The notes beneath the pieces are model-generated. The model saw only the letters and a list, made by a program, of their open reading frames with translations, was not told where the DNA came from and did not search any database. Shown one piece after another: positions 53,875-63,027 of a DNA stretch of 64,000 nt (positions are counted from its first letter, which is position 1; the number at the start of each line of letters is the position of its first letter). The translations under genes were made by a program, and so were the position numbers. This DNA is from Faecalicatena orotica (GTDB taxonomy: Bacteria; Bacillota; Clostridia; Lachnospirales; Lachnospiraceae), in the NCBI RefSeq assembly GCF_003149245.1, contig NZ_QGDL01000016.1:90454-154453 (forward strand), given 5' to 3'.

Positions 53875-54606
53875 TTAGATAGGCAGTTTGATGGTAAACA
53901 TTGATCCTTCATCGATTTTAGACTCAACAGAAATCGTACCCCCGTGAGATTCGATAATTCTTTTTGACAGTGACAGCCCAAGCCCTGTACCGCCCTCCTT
54001 ATAAGTTTTAAAAGGCTCAAAGATATAGTCGATGATTTCTTCAGAAATACCGCATCCTGTATCTTTACATTTGATGGTAAGAGTGTCTTTGGTGCGGCTT
54101 GCAAAGAGATTAATACTGCCTTCACCGGAGATAGACTCCTTGGCATTTTTCAGAAGGTTAAGAAAAACTTCTTCTAACTTCACTTTATCGCCTGTGAAGT
54201 CGCCCAGGCCGGAGGGAATATCTGAAGTAAATTCTACATCAGAGTCTTCACTGTCTAAAGAGATTGCGAAAGAGACTGCAATGTTTTTTAGAAGCCGTTC
54301 AATGGAAAATACCGAGTAATGCAGTGTATCGCCATTGTTGAAGGTTGACAGTTCGCTTAAAAGCTGGCATACGAAGTCCACATCTTCCATTGTCTGTTTC
54401 CAGTGCGGGAATTCCTGAACCTCAGGATGCTGTATTTCCATAACCTGAAGCGAAGATGAAATTAATGTCAGCGGGTTCCGGATTTCGTGAGCTATAGTAG
54501 ATACTGTCTCATGGTGGTTGTCGAGTAACTGTGTGATTATCTGTTTTGCGTCATGATTTTCCTCCATAAGCGCATTCATCTTATTAATGTCAATATTATG
54601 TAGCAT
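53875..54606 (-). CDS. Soluble orphan histidine kinase
   Basis: A 243-residue kinase with only a short N-terminal helix, a HisKA box (STIAHEIRNPLTL, His40) and an HATPase_c domain (NLLKNAKESISG, DTGCGIS, GTGLGLSLS). No membrane segment, PAS or receiver is present and no response regulator is adjacent. In clostridia, such orphans often feed Spo0A; that link is inference. GGAGGG precedes the ATG. Confidence 0.9.
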   Translation of the reverse strand: MLHNIDINKMNALMEENHDAKQIITQLLDNHHETVSTIAHEIRNPLTLISSSLQVMEIQHPEVQEFPHWKQTMEDVDFVCQLLSELSTFNNGDTLHYSVFSIERLLKNIAVSFAISLDSEDSDVEFTSDIPSGLGDFTGDKVKLEEVFLNLLKNAKESISGEGSINLFASRTKDTLTIKCKDTGCGISEEIIDYIFEPFKTYKEGGTGLGLSLSKRIIESHGGTISVESKIDEGSMFTIKLPI

Positions 54607-54811
54607 TATCTTAAGTCCCTCCTTTTTTGGTTATCCTCATTTTTAAGTCTAGCACGATGATTTCCTTGGTTCAACAAAATCCGCCATACAAATTTCGACA
54701 GTATCCGGGCGACTAGCGGGTGTGAACAGTAATCAAAAGGGTCTTCTCATTTCGGACAAAATGGGATATACTACTATTAAACAATTATAAAAAGAGAAAT
54801 GGGGATAAATT

Positions 54812-55219
54812 ATGAAAGATGAAAACTGCATATTTTGTAAGCTGGCATCAGGTGAGATTCCTTCTGCAACGCTTTATGAAGATGAAGACTTCCGCGTGAT
54901 TTTAGATGCGAGCCCGGCTTCAAAAGGGCATGCGCTTATTATTCCGAAAGATCATTACAGGAATCTGTATGATTTGGATGACAATCTGGCAGCTAAAGCT
55001 ATGGTACTTGCTAAATCAATGGTACTAAAGCTTAGAGACATGCTTGGATGCGATGGATATAACATTGTACAGAATAATGAAGAGGCAGCAGGGCAGACTG
55101 TCTTTCATTTCCACATGCACCTGATACCAAGATATAATGGTGATGGTGTGGGCCTGGGCTGGAAGATGGGCGAACTTTCAGAAACTGATAAAGAAGAAAT
55201 CTTAAACAAATTACAGTAA
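54812..55219 (+). CDS. HIT-family nucleotide hydrolase
   Basis: A 135-residue HIT protein with ENCIFCKLASGEIPS at the start (a Cys pair often binding zinc) and the histidine triad TVFHFHMHLIPR. It hydrolyses nucleotide phosphoramidates or dinucleotides. Ends 14 bases before the sigma-factor gene, so co-transcription is likely. Confidence 0.95.
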   Translation: MKDENCIFCKLASGEIPSATLYEDEDFRVILDASPASKGHALIIPKDHYRNLYDLDDNLAAKAMVLAKSMVLKLRDMLGCDGYNIVQNNEEAAGQTVFHFHMHLIPRYNGDGVGLGWKMGELSETDKEEILNKLQ

Positions 55220-55233
55220 TAACCGGAGAAGAA

Positions 55234-55779
55234 ATGTTGACTGAAAATCGTGAGTTTGATGAGATTTATGGAAAATATAAGAATCTTGTCTTAAAAGCAG
55301 CATATACATATTCAGGCAATTATGATGTAGCAGAAGATATTACTCAAAGTACGTTTCTCCAATTATATATTTATTATCATGATATGAACCACAGCAATAT
55401 TAAATCGTGGCTGTATACAACTGCAAAAAACAGTGCCTTGAATTACAGGAAGAGAGCCAGACGTGAGATTCTTGAAGAGATGACTGCAGAGGAATCTGTC
55501 ATTCAGGATACTGTTGAAAGTGCTGAAGATGAATTTTTGCAGGAAATCAGGGATATAGACCGCTCTGATTTGCATGAACGCATATTTGAAGCTTTAATGA
55601 ATAAGAACCGCAGATGGTACGATGCGATTACGCTGGCATATTACATGGAGATCCCTCAGGCAAAAGTTGCCGCAGAAATGGGAATACGTATTGAGGTGCT
55701 GCATAGTTTATTGCACAGAGCCAAGGACTGGATTAAAAAAGAGTTTGGTGTGGAGTATGACGAATTGAACCGGTTATAA
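55234..55779 (+). CDS. ECF-type RNA polymerase sigma factor
   Basis: A 181-residue sigma-70 family factor: region 2 (FDEIYGKYKNLVLKAAYTYSGNYDVAEDITQSTFLQLY... SWLYTTAKNSALNYRKRARR) and region 4 (YDAITLAYYMEIPQAKVAAEMGIRIEVLHSLLHRAKDWIKKEF). GGAGAAG precedes the ATG. A DUF4367-type membrane protein that could be its anti-sigma lies 1.4 kb downstream, beyond the opposite-strand murG. Confidence 0.9.
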   Translation: MLTENREFDEIYGKYKNLVLKAAYTYSGNYDVAEDITQSTFLQLYIYYHDMNHSNIKSWLYTTAKNSALNYRKRARREILEEMTAEESVIQDTVESAEDEFLQEIRDIDRSDLHERIFEALMNKNRRWYDAITLAYYMEIPQAKVAAEMGIRIEVLHSLLHRAKDWIKKEFGVEYDELNRL

Positions 55780-55780
55780 T

Positions 55781-55815
55781 AAAACAGGTGTCTATTCGGC
55801 ACCTGTTTTTTAAAC
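55781..55815. terminator. Bidirectional terminator
   Basis: AAAACAGGTG (55781-55790) with CACCTGTTTT (55800-55809), with T and A runs. It separates the convergent sigma-factor and murG genes. Confidence 0.85.
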
Positions 55816-55833
55816 CATGTGATAGATTGGCAC

Positions 55834-56901
55834 TTATTTAATACTGATTTCTTCGATTAGCCCAATGATTGTATCAATTGAATCTTGCTGCCTGGAATCG
55901 CGCATAGCATCCATATATTTACTGCGGTTCTCATAAAGATTCTTTACTGATTCAAGAAGAGACTCCTTAGTGAGGTCTTCTTCCTCGAGTACCATGCTGA
56001 AGCCCTGACGTTCAAAAGAACGTGCATTTAATATCTGGTCACCACGGCTGGCATTAGCTGAAAGCGGAATCAGAAGATTTGGCTTTCTCAATGCAAGAAG
56101 CTCGCAGATAGCATTAGCGCCTGCACGGGAGATAACAATATCCGCAAGGGCGAAGATGTCGCGGAGTTCATTTTTGATGTATTCGAACTGAGCATATCCT
56201 TTCAGGCTGTTCAGAGAATCATCAACCTTCCCTTTTCCGCAGAGGTGCACAATCTGGAAACGGTCCAGAAGATCAGGCAGGGCAAGGCGGACAGCGTTAT
56301 TAACTGCCACAGAGCCAAGACTCCCTCCGATGACGAGGATGACAGGCTTATCAGCGGAAAAACCGCATAGGTCCATAGCAGCAATCTTGTTGCCGGACAA
56401 CAGCTCCTGACGGATTGGTGAACCTGTCAGTACAGCTTTTTCTTTAGGAAGACTATTCAGGGTCTCAGGAAAATTACAGCAGACCCTGCTGGCGGAAGGA
56501 ATGGCAATCTTATTAGCCAGACCCGGTGTCATATCTGATTCATGGATAATGGAAGGCACTTTACAGCGCTTTCCAGCCAGGACAACCGGTACAGAAACAA
56601 ATCCTCCTTTAGAAAAAATAATATCAGGCTTTAATTCTTTAATAATAGAATGGGCCTCGCCAAAACCTTTCATAACACGGAATGGATCTGTAAAATTCTG
56701 GACGCTGAAATAACGTCTCAGTTTACCGGAAGAAATTCCATGATAAGGAATCCCAAAAGGTTCGATAAGTTCCTTTTCGATACCATTATAAGATCCTATA
56801 TATTGGATGTCATAGCCTAGTTCCCTTAACCGGGGAATCAGGGCAATATTGGGGGTGACATGCCCGGCCGTTCCACCGCCGGTAAGTATAATTCGTTTCA
56901 T
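55834..56901 (-). CDS. murG: MurG GlcNAc transferase of lipid II synthesis
   Basis: A 355-residue GT28 enzyme that adds GlcNAc to lipid I at the inner membrane face. Motifs: GGGTAGHVTPN near the N-terminus, HESDMTPGLANK, GGSLGSVAVN and the donor-site RAGANAICELLALRKPNLLIPL. It is complete, but lies outside a dcw cluster and alone on the minus strand. GGAGG precedes the ATG. Confidence 0.95.
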   Translation of the reverse strand: MKRIILTGGGTAGHVTPNIALIPRLRELGYDIQYIGSYNGIEKELIEPFGIPYHGISSGKLRRYFSVQNFTDPFRVMKGFGEAHSIIKELKPDIIFSKGGFVSVPVVLAGKRCKVPSIIHESDMTPGLANKIAIPSASRVCCNFPETLNSLPKEKAVLTGSPIRQELLSGNKIAAMDLCGFSADKPVILVIGGSLGSVAVNNAVRLALPDLLDRFQIVHLCGKGKVDDSLNSLKGYAQFEYIKNELRDIFALADIVISRAGANAICELLALRKPNLLIPLSANASRGDQILNARSFERQGFSMVLEEEDLTKESLLESVKNLYENRSKYMDAMRDSRQQDSIDTIIGLIEEISIK

Positions 56902-57135
56902 AAATGTAAAACCTCCAAATTTGAATTGTTCATATTATATCACTTCAGGTACTATGTGATACAGGCCCTTTCGGGCAGTGGCGGATATAACCTCCACTGA
57001 CATGAAGTTAATAATATCCGAGTGGCCGGATAAAGCAACATTATTTATGTGACACACTGAGTTTAAGTTATAGTTCCCACCCTTCGGGTACACGGTGTAA
57101 CAAATTAATCTCAGCCGTAAACCAAAATAAAATAC
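56902..57135. other. Intergenic region between murG and the DUF4367 gene
   Basis: About 230 bases. A hairpin CAGTGG...CCACTG lies near 56975-57000. A frame on the minus strand lacks a convincing start. No gene is called. Confidence 0.45.
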
Positions 57136-57164
57136 TTGCATATAACCGGAAAAACACATATAAT
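57136..57164 (+). promoter_or_regulatory. Promoter of the DUF4367-type gene
   Basis: TTGCAT (57136-57141), 17 bases, TATAAT (57159-57164). Confidence 0.8.
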
Positions 57165-57228
57165 TTCATATTAAACTTATTTAATAAAAAGTCAAGAAAA
57201 AGTAGTAGCCAAAATAAGGGGAACATGT

Positions 57229-58254
57229 ATGGAACAAAATAAAAAACTATCACTGAAGGAAGAAGTGGAAAGGGAAGCCAGAAAGATAGAGGAAGAAATT
57301 GAGAATAACCCTGATCTTGACGATATCAAAGTATCGGACAAGATGGAGGAATCACTTCTGGCAAAAATCCGGGCATATGAAAAGAAATGTGCCTCAGAGC
57401 ATGAAAACAAAAATGTCAGAATGGAAGGTGCAGCAGAAGAACTTTCGGAGGAACTTGCGCCAAATTTTGCCGCGCGTACAAATGAAGACAATGTAGTGCA
57501 TCTGTCTGCGGAAGACATGGAGGCACTGCGTCTCGGTAGAGAACTAATGAAAAAGAAAAGCAAGGAGGAAGAGCTATTCGAGGTTCATACCGAGTATCAT
57601 AAGCACCTTAACAGTGATAATAAAGGAAAGGAGGGAAAAACGGACAAAGGGGAGAAGGCGAAAAGAATCCACATGCCGCGGAGAAGGAAATTTGTTGTTT
57701 CATTGGCAGCGGTTATGGTTCTTGTACTTGCAGTTGGTATGACGAGTGTGGGGAGCAAGTCATATTTAAAAGTGCTGTGGGAAAAGATGCATGGTGGGCA
57801 AGCTATGGAGGTCACAAATGTGGAGGATATGGTAACTCAAAATTCGAAGGATGGTGATGAGGTAACTGCTTATAGAGAAATAAGAGAACAATTAAAAATA
57901 ATGCCGATTAGGTTGGGATATAAACCAGAAAATATGAAGTTGGAAAATATAAGTATTGACACAGAACAAAGAAGGGCATTTTTATTTTATGATTATAATG
58001 GAGAAATTATAAGATACGGAATATACGAAAATAATTCCGATTCTTCATTAGGACAAAAGGAAGAAGATACTTTAACGGATACCATAGAGATTGAAGCTTT
58101 GGATCAGACCATAGTCATAGAAGAATATGCTAAGAAAAATTCAAAACGATATTTAGTGAATTTTACAAAAGAGGGCGTTCATTATCAATTAAAGGGTGTA
58201 ATGGAAAAGGAGGAATTTATTAAAATAGTAAAAAATTTAATTAATTTAAATTAA
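57229..58254 (+). CDS. Membrane protein with DUF4367-like outer domain, possible anti-sigma factor
   Basis: A 341-residue single-pass protein: an acidic/basic cytoplasmic half (1-140, helical), a basic stretch, one membrane segment (about 153-172) and an extracytoplasmic domain (about 180-340) of DUF4367 type. Proteins of this plan are often encoded with ECF sigma factors and regarded as their anti-sigma partners. From about 57840 onward the DNA becomes markedly AT-rich, so the outer domain may be recently exchanged. The usual start with a weak GGGGAA site is retained. Confidence 0.7.
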   Translation: MEQNKKLSLKEEVEREARKIEEEIENNPDLDDIKVSDKMEESLLAKIRAYEKKCASEHENKNVRMEGAAEELSEELAPNFAARTNEDNVVHLSAEDMEALRLGRELMKKKSKEEELFEVHTEYHKHLNSDNKGKEGKTDKGEKAKRIHMPRRRKFVVSLAAVMVLVLAVGMTSVGSKSYLKVLWEKMHGGQAMEVTNVEDMVTQNSKDGDEVTAYREIREQLKIMPIRLGYKPENMKLENISIDTEQRRAFLFYDYNGEIIRYGIYENNSDSSLGQKEEDTLTDTIEIEALDQTIVIEEYAKKNSKRYLVNFTKEGVHYQLKGVMEKEEFIKIVKNLINLN

Positions 58255-58316
58255 ATGCATAAGTTTTATAATGTTGAGTTGTTTAATTAAAGAAGGGTGT
58301 AAAAGGGAGGATACTA

Positions 58317-58820
58317 ATGATAAAAAGAATTATTTCTATATTTTGTGCACTGTTAGTAATTTGTGGTATGTTTGCAGTATCACTGACAGATGTTAATGCT
58401 AAAGAGAGCGATAGTATTCAAATAGATGGTTCTTATCTTACTTTACGGGATACATCCACAGGTTATACGAACGGCGGTGTGGTTACCAGAGGAGAACATT
58501 TAATGGATGGTGAATGTTCAATAACAAAAGCTGGTAGGGGCCGGATTTATGTGTATGCTTCAACCACAGCAGATCATACAGTAGATTATATAGCAACAGT
58601 TATATATGTAGATCGGTATAATCAAGAAACAGAAACATGGGGACAGATTGATTATTGGCAGGTTGAAGATCATAATACATATTTTGTAAGTACAAGTAAG
58701 TCATTTGCAGTAGACAGAGGGTATTTTTATAGAGTACATGCAGATCATGTTGCGGGGATGAAAGCAGAATATCCTTATGAGGAAGCTACATCCTTAACCG
58801 ATGGAATCTGGATAGACTAA
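58317..58820 (+). CDS. Small secreted protein of unknown function
   Basis: A 167-residue protein with a signal peptide (cut probably after DVNA) and a beta-rich mature part with many Tyr and Thr residues, no Cys and no catalytic motif. I suspect the DUF6147 type but cannot confirm it. GGGAGG precedes the ATG. It sits in the AT-rich tract shared with the preceding gene and is flanked downstream by an inverted-repeat element. Confidence 0.65.
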   Translation: MIKRIISIFCALLVICGMFAVSLTDVNAKESDSIQIDGSYLTLRDTSTGYTNGGVVTRGEHLMDGECSITKAGRGRIYVYASTTADHTVDYIATVIYVDRYNQETETWGQIDYWQVEDHNTYFVSTSKSFAVDRGYFYRVHADHVAGMKAEYPYEEATSLTDGIWID

Positions 58821-58842
58821 CACCTCTCCATCCGCAGCCTCA

Positions 58843-59001
58843 CCCCTCTTTGAGGAATTGAAGCAGTTGTCAGGTTTTTTACATAACAGGAGAAACTATT
58901 AACAAAAATTTTGATTATAGAAAAGACCTGTACCGAGAAAACACCACAAATTTTTTTATATGTATTTCACCTGACAACTGCTTCAATTCCTCAAAGAGGG
59001 G
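58843..59001. repeat. 159-bp inverted-repeat element, MITE-like
   Basis: 33-bp perfect inverted arms (58843-58875 and 58969-59001) flank a 93-base AT-rich centre. The match continues imperfectly inward (TACATA on both sides). No transposase frame is present. Flanks share only CA, so target duplication is uncertain. It could be a MITE or a giant hairpin terminator. Confidence 0.75.
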
Positions 59002-59057
59002 CACTCAAGAATGAGTAGGCACATGGAGATTGATATTACAAAAAGAAAGCAATCGGA

Positions 59058-59300
59058 TTATTTTCCGGTTGCTTTTTTTAATGCTTTTGCTAACTGGTCG
59101 GGGCAGGATGTTTTTTTGAAACCGCACTGAATCCCTTCTATCTTTGAAATTGCTTCGTCTACGTCCATGCCTTCGATGAGACGTGAGATTCCTTGAAGAT
59201 TTCCATTGCACCCTCCGGTGAAGGCTACGTTTTTGACTTTGTTGTCTTCTATATCGAAGTTTATCATCTGTGAACAGACGCCTTGTGTTTTGTACTGCAT
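59058..59300 (-). CDS. TSCPD-domain protein (TIGR03905 type)
   Basis: An 80-residue single TSCPD domain with VCSQMINFDI, GGCNGNLQGI and the name-giving KTSCPDQLAKAL. The domain is known from the C-terminus of some ribonucleotide reductases; the stand-alone role is unknown. AGGAGG precedes the ATG. Confidence 0.9.
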   Translation of the reverse strand: MQYKTQGVCSQMINFDIEDNKVKNVAFTGGCNGNLQGISRLIEGMDVDEAISKIEGIQCGFKKTSCPDQLAKALKKATGK

Positions 59301-59750
59301 TGTAATTACCTCCTTTTTCGGAATATTTCAACTGATTAATCTGGTGTCAGCGCACTGGCAGATTCATTTCCCGTCTGTGTGACAGTGCAATCATAAGCCA
59401 GAAACACCGATAATAATAAGCTATTGGTATTATAGCAAAATGAAAATAAAAATACCAGACCTATTTCGTGTGTCAATTTTCGAGCCATTTTCCAATAAAA
59501 TGACAGGAGTTTTCTTAAGGGGAAAAGGAAGATGTGATTTGAATTATTTTGTTAAATTGAAGGATCGATGCTATTATTTTATTCTATGTTTCTTAAGTCT
59601 GAGATATTCCTGTTTTAAGCTGAAATTATGCTGCTGTGGCGAATTATGTAGAACGCTTTTTAAGGCAAGTCCCGAAAAGTTGAGATATAATAGGCTCACA
59701 CCAAACAAATGGTAGTTGTGTCACAACCATATAAAACAGGAGGTCTTATT
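59301..59750. other. Intergenic region with a weak promoter
   Basis: About 450 bases. TATAAT at 59686-59691 has no good -35. A perfect dyad GTTGTG-t-CACAAC (59715-59727) lies between it and the next ribosome site. A 91-codon frame at 59440 has no ribosome site and is not called. Confidence 0.5.
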
Positions 59751-60518
59751 ATGTTTAAAAACGTAGCAGCCGACACAAACATTATTTTCTATTTAATGAT
59801 TGCGGTAGGCATCATCGGGGTACTGGCAAAAATAGTGAACCAGCTAACCCTTCGCCGAATGGTAAAAGCAGCAGGCAATATGCAGAAGAGCACACACAAA
59901 CTGATGAAACTGGTGCGCGCCAAGTATGAGCACGCATGCATGATACACGATGCAGTAGATAATGTAGGGGCATTTGTGGAGAAGTACATATATGAATACA
60001 GAGGATTTATTTTACGGGTACATACATGGAGGCAGATAGAGGCACAGGCGATCTGGTTTTCAGGAATTTTAGCTATATTAGGAGCAGGAGGACATTATCT
60101 GGCACACGGGTTCTGCGAGGGAATGTTCCAGTATCTGGCTGCAGGGGCAGCGGAAATGATCGCATTGTTTGTGATAAGACAGTTATCAGACGAACCTTAT
60201 AAAATTAGTGCAGCAAAGAATTATATGGTAGATTACCTTGAAAATGTCTGTGCACACCGCTACAAGAAGGTGAAACAGACGGAAAAGGAAAACATAGATG
60301 TAATCAGTCCGGAGAGCGTTGGGGCAACAAGGGCAGCCGTCCAGCGTGAGGAACAGGAATTGCCCATTAATATAGAGGGTGAGCCGCGCAGGGCAGAAAA
60401 AGGCGAGGCCGCAAGACAGGTGATCAGACGTACGGTAAAGGAAAAAATGGAGGAGGATGAGCAGCCTGCACTAAAAGAGGAGGCAATTCGTCAAATATTA
60501 GAGGAGTTTTTAGCTTGA
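59751..60518 (+). CDS. Conserved membrane protein of unknown function
   Basis: A 255-residue protein: one N-terminal membrane segment (about 10-28), a helical region with His and Cys residues, two further hydrophobic segments (about 100-145) and a long charged C-terminal tail ending in a KEEAIRQILEEFLA helix. The plan loosely resembles MotA/ExbB-like proteins, but no family is assigned. AGGAGG is 7 bases before ATG 59751. pgi follows after 61 bases. Confidence 0.65.
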   Translation: MFKNVAADTNIIFYLMIAVGIIGVLAKIVNQLTLRRMVKAAGNMQKSTHKLMKLVRAKYEHACMIHDAVDNVGAFVEKYIYEYRGFILRVHTWRQIEAQAIWFSGILAILGAGGHYLAHGFCEGMFQYLAAGAAEMIALFVIRQLSDEPYKISAAKNYMVDYLENVCAHRYKKVKQTEKENIDVISPESVGATRAAVQREEQELPINIEGEPRRAEKGEAARQVIRRTVKEKMEEDEQPALKEEAIRQILEEFLA

Positions 60519-60579
60519 TAAAGCATAGCATATTTGATAGAATTAGCTTGTAAAAACGATTAGAGAGGAAGGATGAACA

Positions 60580-61929
60580 ATGGCTAATAAAGTTACATTT
60601 GATTATTCGAAAGCAAGTAGTTTTATTCAGGAACATGAGATGGAATATATGAGCGAACTGGTTGCACAGGCGAAGGACAAGCTGGTTGCAAAGACAGGAG
60701 CGGGAAATGATTTCCTTGGATGGATCGACCTTCCGGTTGATTATGATAAAGAAGAATTCGCGCGTATCCAGAAGGCAGCAGAGCAGATCCGCGAGGATTC
60801 GGAAGTATTGTTGGTTATCGGAATCGGCGGCTCTTATCTGGGAGCAAGAGCTGCAATTGAATTCCTTGGACATTCATTTGCCAATGTCGTTTCCAAAGAC
60901 GTCAGAAAGTCCCCGGAAGTTTATTATGTGGGGAACAGCATCAGCAGCAAGTACATAAAAGACCTGATGGATGTAGTAGGCGACAGAGATTTTTCCATTA
61001 ACATGATTTCCAAATCTGGTACGACAACAGAGCCAGCCATTGCCTTCCGTGTATTTAAAGAAATCTTGGAAAAGAAATATGGAAAAGAGGGAGCAGCAAA
61101 GAGAATCTATGCTACGACCGATAAATCCAGAGGAGCTTTGAAGAACCTTGCCACAGAAGAAGGATACGAGACTTTCGTAGTACCGGATGATGTTGGCGGA
61201 CGTTTTTCCGTACTTACGGCAGTAGGGCTTCTTCCGATTGCAGTCAGCGGTGCAGACATCACGAAGCTGATGGAAGGTGCAGCGGCAGGAAGAAAAGAAG
61301 CGCTGGAGAATGATTTTGCAGAGAACGGAGCACTGCAGTATGCAGCAGCCCGCAATATCCTGCTTAGAAAAGGCAAGGCCGTTGAGATTGTAGCCAATTA
61401 TGAGCCAAGCCTGCATTATGTATCTGAATGGTGGAAACAGTTGTATGGAGAGAGCGAAGGTAAAGACCAGCGGGGTATCCTCCCGGCATCAGTAGATTTG
61501 ACGACCGATCTGCACTCTATGGGACAGTTCATTCAGGACGGAAGCAGAATTATGTTTGAGACGGTTCTGAATGTAGAGGAATCGCCGGCAGAGATTATGA
61601 TCAATGAAGAACCGGTTGACCTTGACGGATTGAATTACCTGAAAGGCAAGACCGTAGATTTTATAAATAAGAGTGCAATGAACGGAACAATTCTTGCCCA
61701 TACAGACGGTAATGTACCGAACCTGATGGTGACGATTCCGGAGCAGAATGAATTTTATCTGGGACAGTTGTTCTACTTCTTTGAGTTCGCATGCGGCGTT
61801 AGTGGATATTTACTCGGCGTGAATCCATTTAATCAGCCAGGCGTGGAGAGCTATAAGAAGAACATGTTTGCACTTCTGGGTAAACCAGGGTTTGAAGAAG
61901 AAAGAGAAAAGTTATTAAAGAGATTATAA
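60580..61929 (+). CDS. pgi: Glucose-6-phosphate isomerase
   Basis: A 449-residue glycolytic enzyme that interconverts glucose-6-phosphate and fructose-6-phosphate. It has the [11 protein letters not shown] and [10 protein letters not shown] phosphate sites, the [15 protein letters not shown] signature, and the catalytic Glu/His/Lys region near [21 protein letters not shown] and the C-terminal [13 protein letters not shown]. Length and motifs are normal. GAGGAAGG precedes the ATG. Confidence 0.97.
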   Translation: MANKVTFDYSKASSFIQEHEMEYMSELVAQAKDKLVAKTGAGNDFLGWIDLPVDYDKEEFARIQKAAEQIREDSEVLLVIGIGGSYLGARAAIEFLGHSFANVVSKDVRKSPEVYYVGNSISSKYIKDLMDVVGDRDFSINMISKSGTTTEPAIAFRVFKEILEKKYGKEGAAKRIYATTDKSRGALKNLATEEGYETFVVPDDVGGRFSVLTAVGLLPIAVSGADITKLMEGAAAGRKEALENDFAENGALQYAAARNILLRKGKAVEIVANYEPSLHYVSEWWKQLYGESEGKDQRGILPASVDLTTDLHSMGQFIQDGSRIMFETVLNVEESPAEIMINEEPVDLDGLNYLKGKTVDFINKSAMNGTILAHTDGNVPNLMVTIPEQNEFYLGQLFYFFEFACGVSGYLLGVNPFNQPGVESYKKNMFALLGKPGFEEEREKLLKRL

Positions 61930-61988
61930 TCGAATAAAAGTGTAGAATAAATGTTAACTGGAAAAAATATGTAGGAAGTTCTAGCAGG

Positions 61989-62025
61989 ACAGAGGCCTTA
62001 GAATCAGAGGTCTCTGTTCTTTTTT
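61989..62025 (+). terminator. Terminator of pgi
   Basis: ACAGAGGCCT (61989-61998) with AGGTCTCTGT (62008-62017), one G-T pair, then a T-run. Confidence 0.85.
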
Positions 62026-62128
62026 ACACAGTTTATATTTCAGTCAGTCCCCCGGCGGCATTTTCCATGTTAATATGTTGAAAAGTATGCTACAATGTGG
62101 ATAAATAATTAATAGGAGGCGCAAGGGG

Positions 62129-62956
62129 ATGAAAAAACCGAGGAACAACAGGAATCTGAAGATTGTAATTATTGTGATTATCTGCCTGACCTTTATTGTG
62201 GGTATCGGAGCCGGAATAGGGGCCGGCACTTATATTTCAAATAAAAAGGCGCAGAAGATGGAAGTGACGAAATTGAAAGATACGGCTTTGAATGACAGCA
62301 GTCAGGTCAAGGGGGACGGTGCAGAGAAAGAGGATGATAAGAAGCCGGAAGCGGATAAGCCGGAAACGAATGATTCCAAGGATGATAAGGATTCCGGCAG
62401 CGGGGATAACAGTCAGAACTCCTCCCAGAATAAAGACAATGCAGATAACAGCAGTCAGTCCCAAAATCAGGGAAGTACATACGATGCTTCTGTACCGGCA
62501 GACGACACAGGCATACACAGATATGAGTATATTATCAGTGACTGTACATGGCAGGAGGCGTTTCAGGACTGCCTGAACAGGGGCGGCTACCTTGTCCGGA
62601 TCAACAGTTCGAAAGAGTATGAGACGATCAGAAAGGAAATCAGCCGGCAGAAGATGACGGATATTTATTTCAAACTCGGCGGAAGGCGTGATAACCAGTC
62701 TCAGGACTACTACTGGGTGAATCAGGATAATAAGCTGTTTGGTGAAAAATTAAATTCAGACGACAGCTGGTGTTCAGACGAATGGATGGGCGGCGAACCA
62801 AGTTTTCAGGACGGGAATCTGGAAGAGAAGTATATGGACCTGTTTTTCTATGACGGAGAGAAACGGTTTGTCTGGAATGACGTTCCGGATGATATGCTTG
62901 CGGCAGAGCCGGCGTATTCAGGGAAACTGGGATATATATGTGAGTATGAGGATTAA
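62129..62956 (+). CDS. Membrane-anchored C-type-lectin-like protein
   Basis: A 275-residue protein: basic head, one membrane segment (about 10-34), a 90-residue Asp/Ser/Asn/Gln-rich stalk and a C-terminal C-type-lectin-like domain (about 130-275). The latter shows WQEAFQDCLNRGGYLVRINSS, the loop GEPS followed by a Glu-rich turn, FVWNDVPDD and a final YICEYE. The EPx and WND motifs are those used for calcium and sugar binding in true C-type lectins. GGAGG precedes the ATG. Sugar binding is inference. Confidence 0.8.
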   Translation: MKKPRNNRNLKIVIIVIICLTFIVGIGAGIGAGTYISNKKAQKMEVTKLKDTALNDSSQVKGDGAEKEDDKKPEADKPETNDSKDDKDSGSGDNSQNSSQNKDNADNSSQSQNQGSTYDASVPADDTGIHRYEYIISDCTWQEAFQDCLNRGGYLVRINSSKEYETIRKEISRQKMTDIYFKLGGRRDNQSQDYYWVNQDNKLFGEKLNSDDSWCSDEWMGGEPSFQDGNLEEKYMDLFFYDGEKRFVWNDVPDDMLAAEPAYSGKLGYICEYED

Positions 62957-63027
62957 AAAAGTCTAGATTTACTTGCCTGAACAGCAAAAATATAGTACTA
63001 TAAACTCTTGAAGGAGTTGATTGACAA

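Noticed and set aside
56935..57159. 74-codon minus-strand frame next to murG
   Set aside because: Overlaps the promoter of the divergent gene and shows no ribosome site.
58843..59001. CRISPR repeat pair
   Set aside because: The two 33-mers are inverted, not direct, only two exist, and no cas gene is present.
59440..59715. 91-codon Cys/Leu-rich frame
   Set aside because: No ribosome site, AT-rich non-coding composition, and it overlaps the promoter region of the next gene.
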